DNA from: Sporomusaceae bacterium UBA1887
Lineage (GTDB): Bacteria > Bacillota > Negativicutes > Sporomusales > DSM-15969
DNA length: 13,817 nt
Assembly (NCBI GenBank): GCA_002337925.1
Contig: DDHB01000073.1
Span: 14,924 to 28,740, forward strand
Direction: 5' to 3'
The translations under genes were made by a program, and so were the position numbers. Positions 13,733-13,817 of this stretch are shown one piece after another (the first letter of the stretch is position 1; every line of letters begins with the position of its first letter). Below the pieces are notes generated by a model. It saw nothing but the letters and a program-made list of their open reading frames with translations. It was not told where the DNA came from and searched no databases.

Positions 13733-13817
13733 AAATCGCATCCCGTACATGCTGTACATAAATATCTTGGAACAAAGGATTTTCTCCTAAGCCATGAATG
13801 TATGTCTTTACCTTAAG
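13722..13817 (-). CDS. cbiK: Probable sirohydrochlorin cobaltochelatase, C-terminal end (CbiK-like, partial)
   Basis: Only the last 31 codons lie in the window; the 5' part continues beyond position 13817. The readable C-terminus has KVKTYIHGLGENPLFQDIYV followed by QHVRDAIYGL and a TAA stop (13724-13722). The GLGENP...IYVxHxxxAI ending resembles the C-terminus of CbiK-type class II chelatases, which insert cobalt into sirohydrochlorin or factor II at the start of anaerobic B12 synthesis. A position directly upstream of cbiL, on the same strand and 143 nt away, fits that role. The call rests on a short tail recalled by pattern, so another chelatase or unrelated protein is possible. Confidence 0.6.
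   Translation of the reverse strand, partial: LKVKTYIHGLGENPLFQDIYVQHVRDAIYGL

Overview
The window looks like chromosome from an anaerobic, moderate-GC Bacillota, quite possibly a Negativicute of the Sporomusaceae type. This rests on strong AAGGAGG-type ribosome sites, several TTG starts, a sigma-54 activator, a clostridial-type ferredoxin-fold DUF362 protein and anaerobic (CbiK/CbiL) cobalamin genes. The lineage is inferred, not demonstrated. No rRNA, tRNA, CRISPR array, insertion sequence or phage gene is visible.

Region 1 (1-4531, all minus strand) is a catabolic-looking operon. In transcription order it encodes a DASS/SLC13 anion transporter, a LarA-family (DUF2088) nickel-pincer hydroxyacid racemase/epimerase homologue, and the large and small subunits of an isopropylmalate-isomerase-like [4Fe-4S] hydro-lyase. 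Transcription may continue past position 1. Region 2 (4532-4813) is a divergent control region. It holds a near-consensus sigma-54 (-24/-12) promoter pointing at the operon, candidate upstream activator sites, and a sigma-70-like promoter pointing at the regulator. Region 3 (4814-6685, plus strand) encodes a PrpR_N-PAS-AAA+-Fis sigma-54 activator that carries the GAFTGA motif. Together these parts read as one unit: an activator that probably senses a carboxylate switches on uptake, racemisation and (de)hydration of a 2-hydroxy-di/tricarboxylate. The substrate is not known from sequence. The chemistry points to malate/maleate-like or 3-substituted malates rather than citramalate.

Region 4 (6673-8358) holds a shared bidirectional terminator and a two-gene minus-strand operon: a DUF362 2x[4Fe-4S] protein followed by a MerR-family regulator. 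The operon is driven by a textbook MerR-type promoter with a 19-bp spacer and a central palindrome, so it is probably autoregulated.

Region 5 (8400-13817, minus strand) is a corrinoid/metal gene cluster. In transcription order it has the 3' end of a probable cobaltochelatase cbiK, then cbiL (C20-methyltransferase), then a FecBCD/BtuFCD-type importer (lipoprotein, permease, ATPase), then an ABC-2 type exporter pair (ATPase, permease). A strong intrinsic terminator closes it. Tight spacing and overlaps indicate one transcript from cbiL to the ABC-2 permease. The likely role is cobalt/corrinoid (or other metal-chelate) handling coupled to B12 synthesis.
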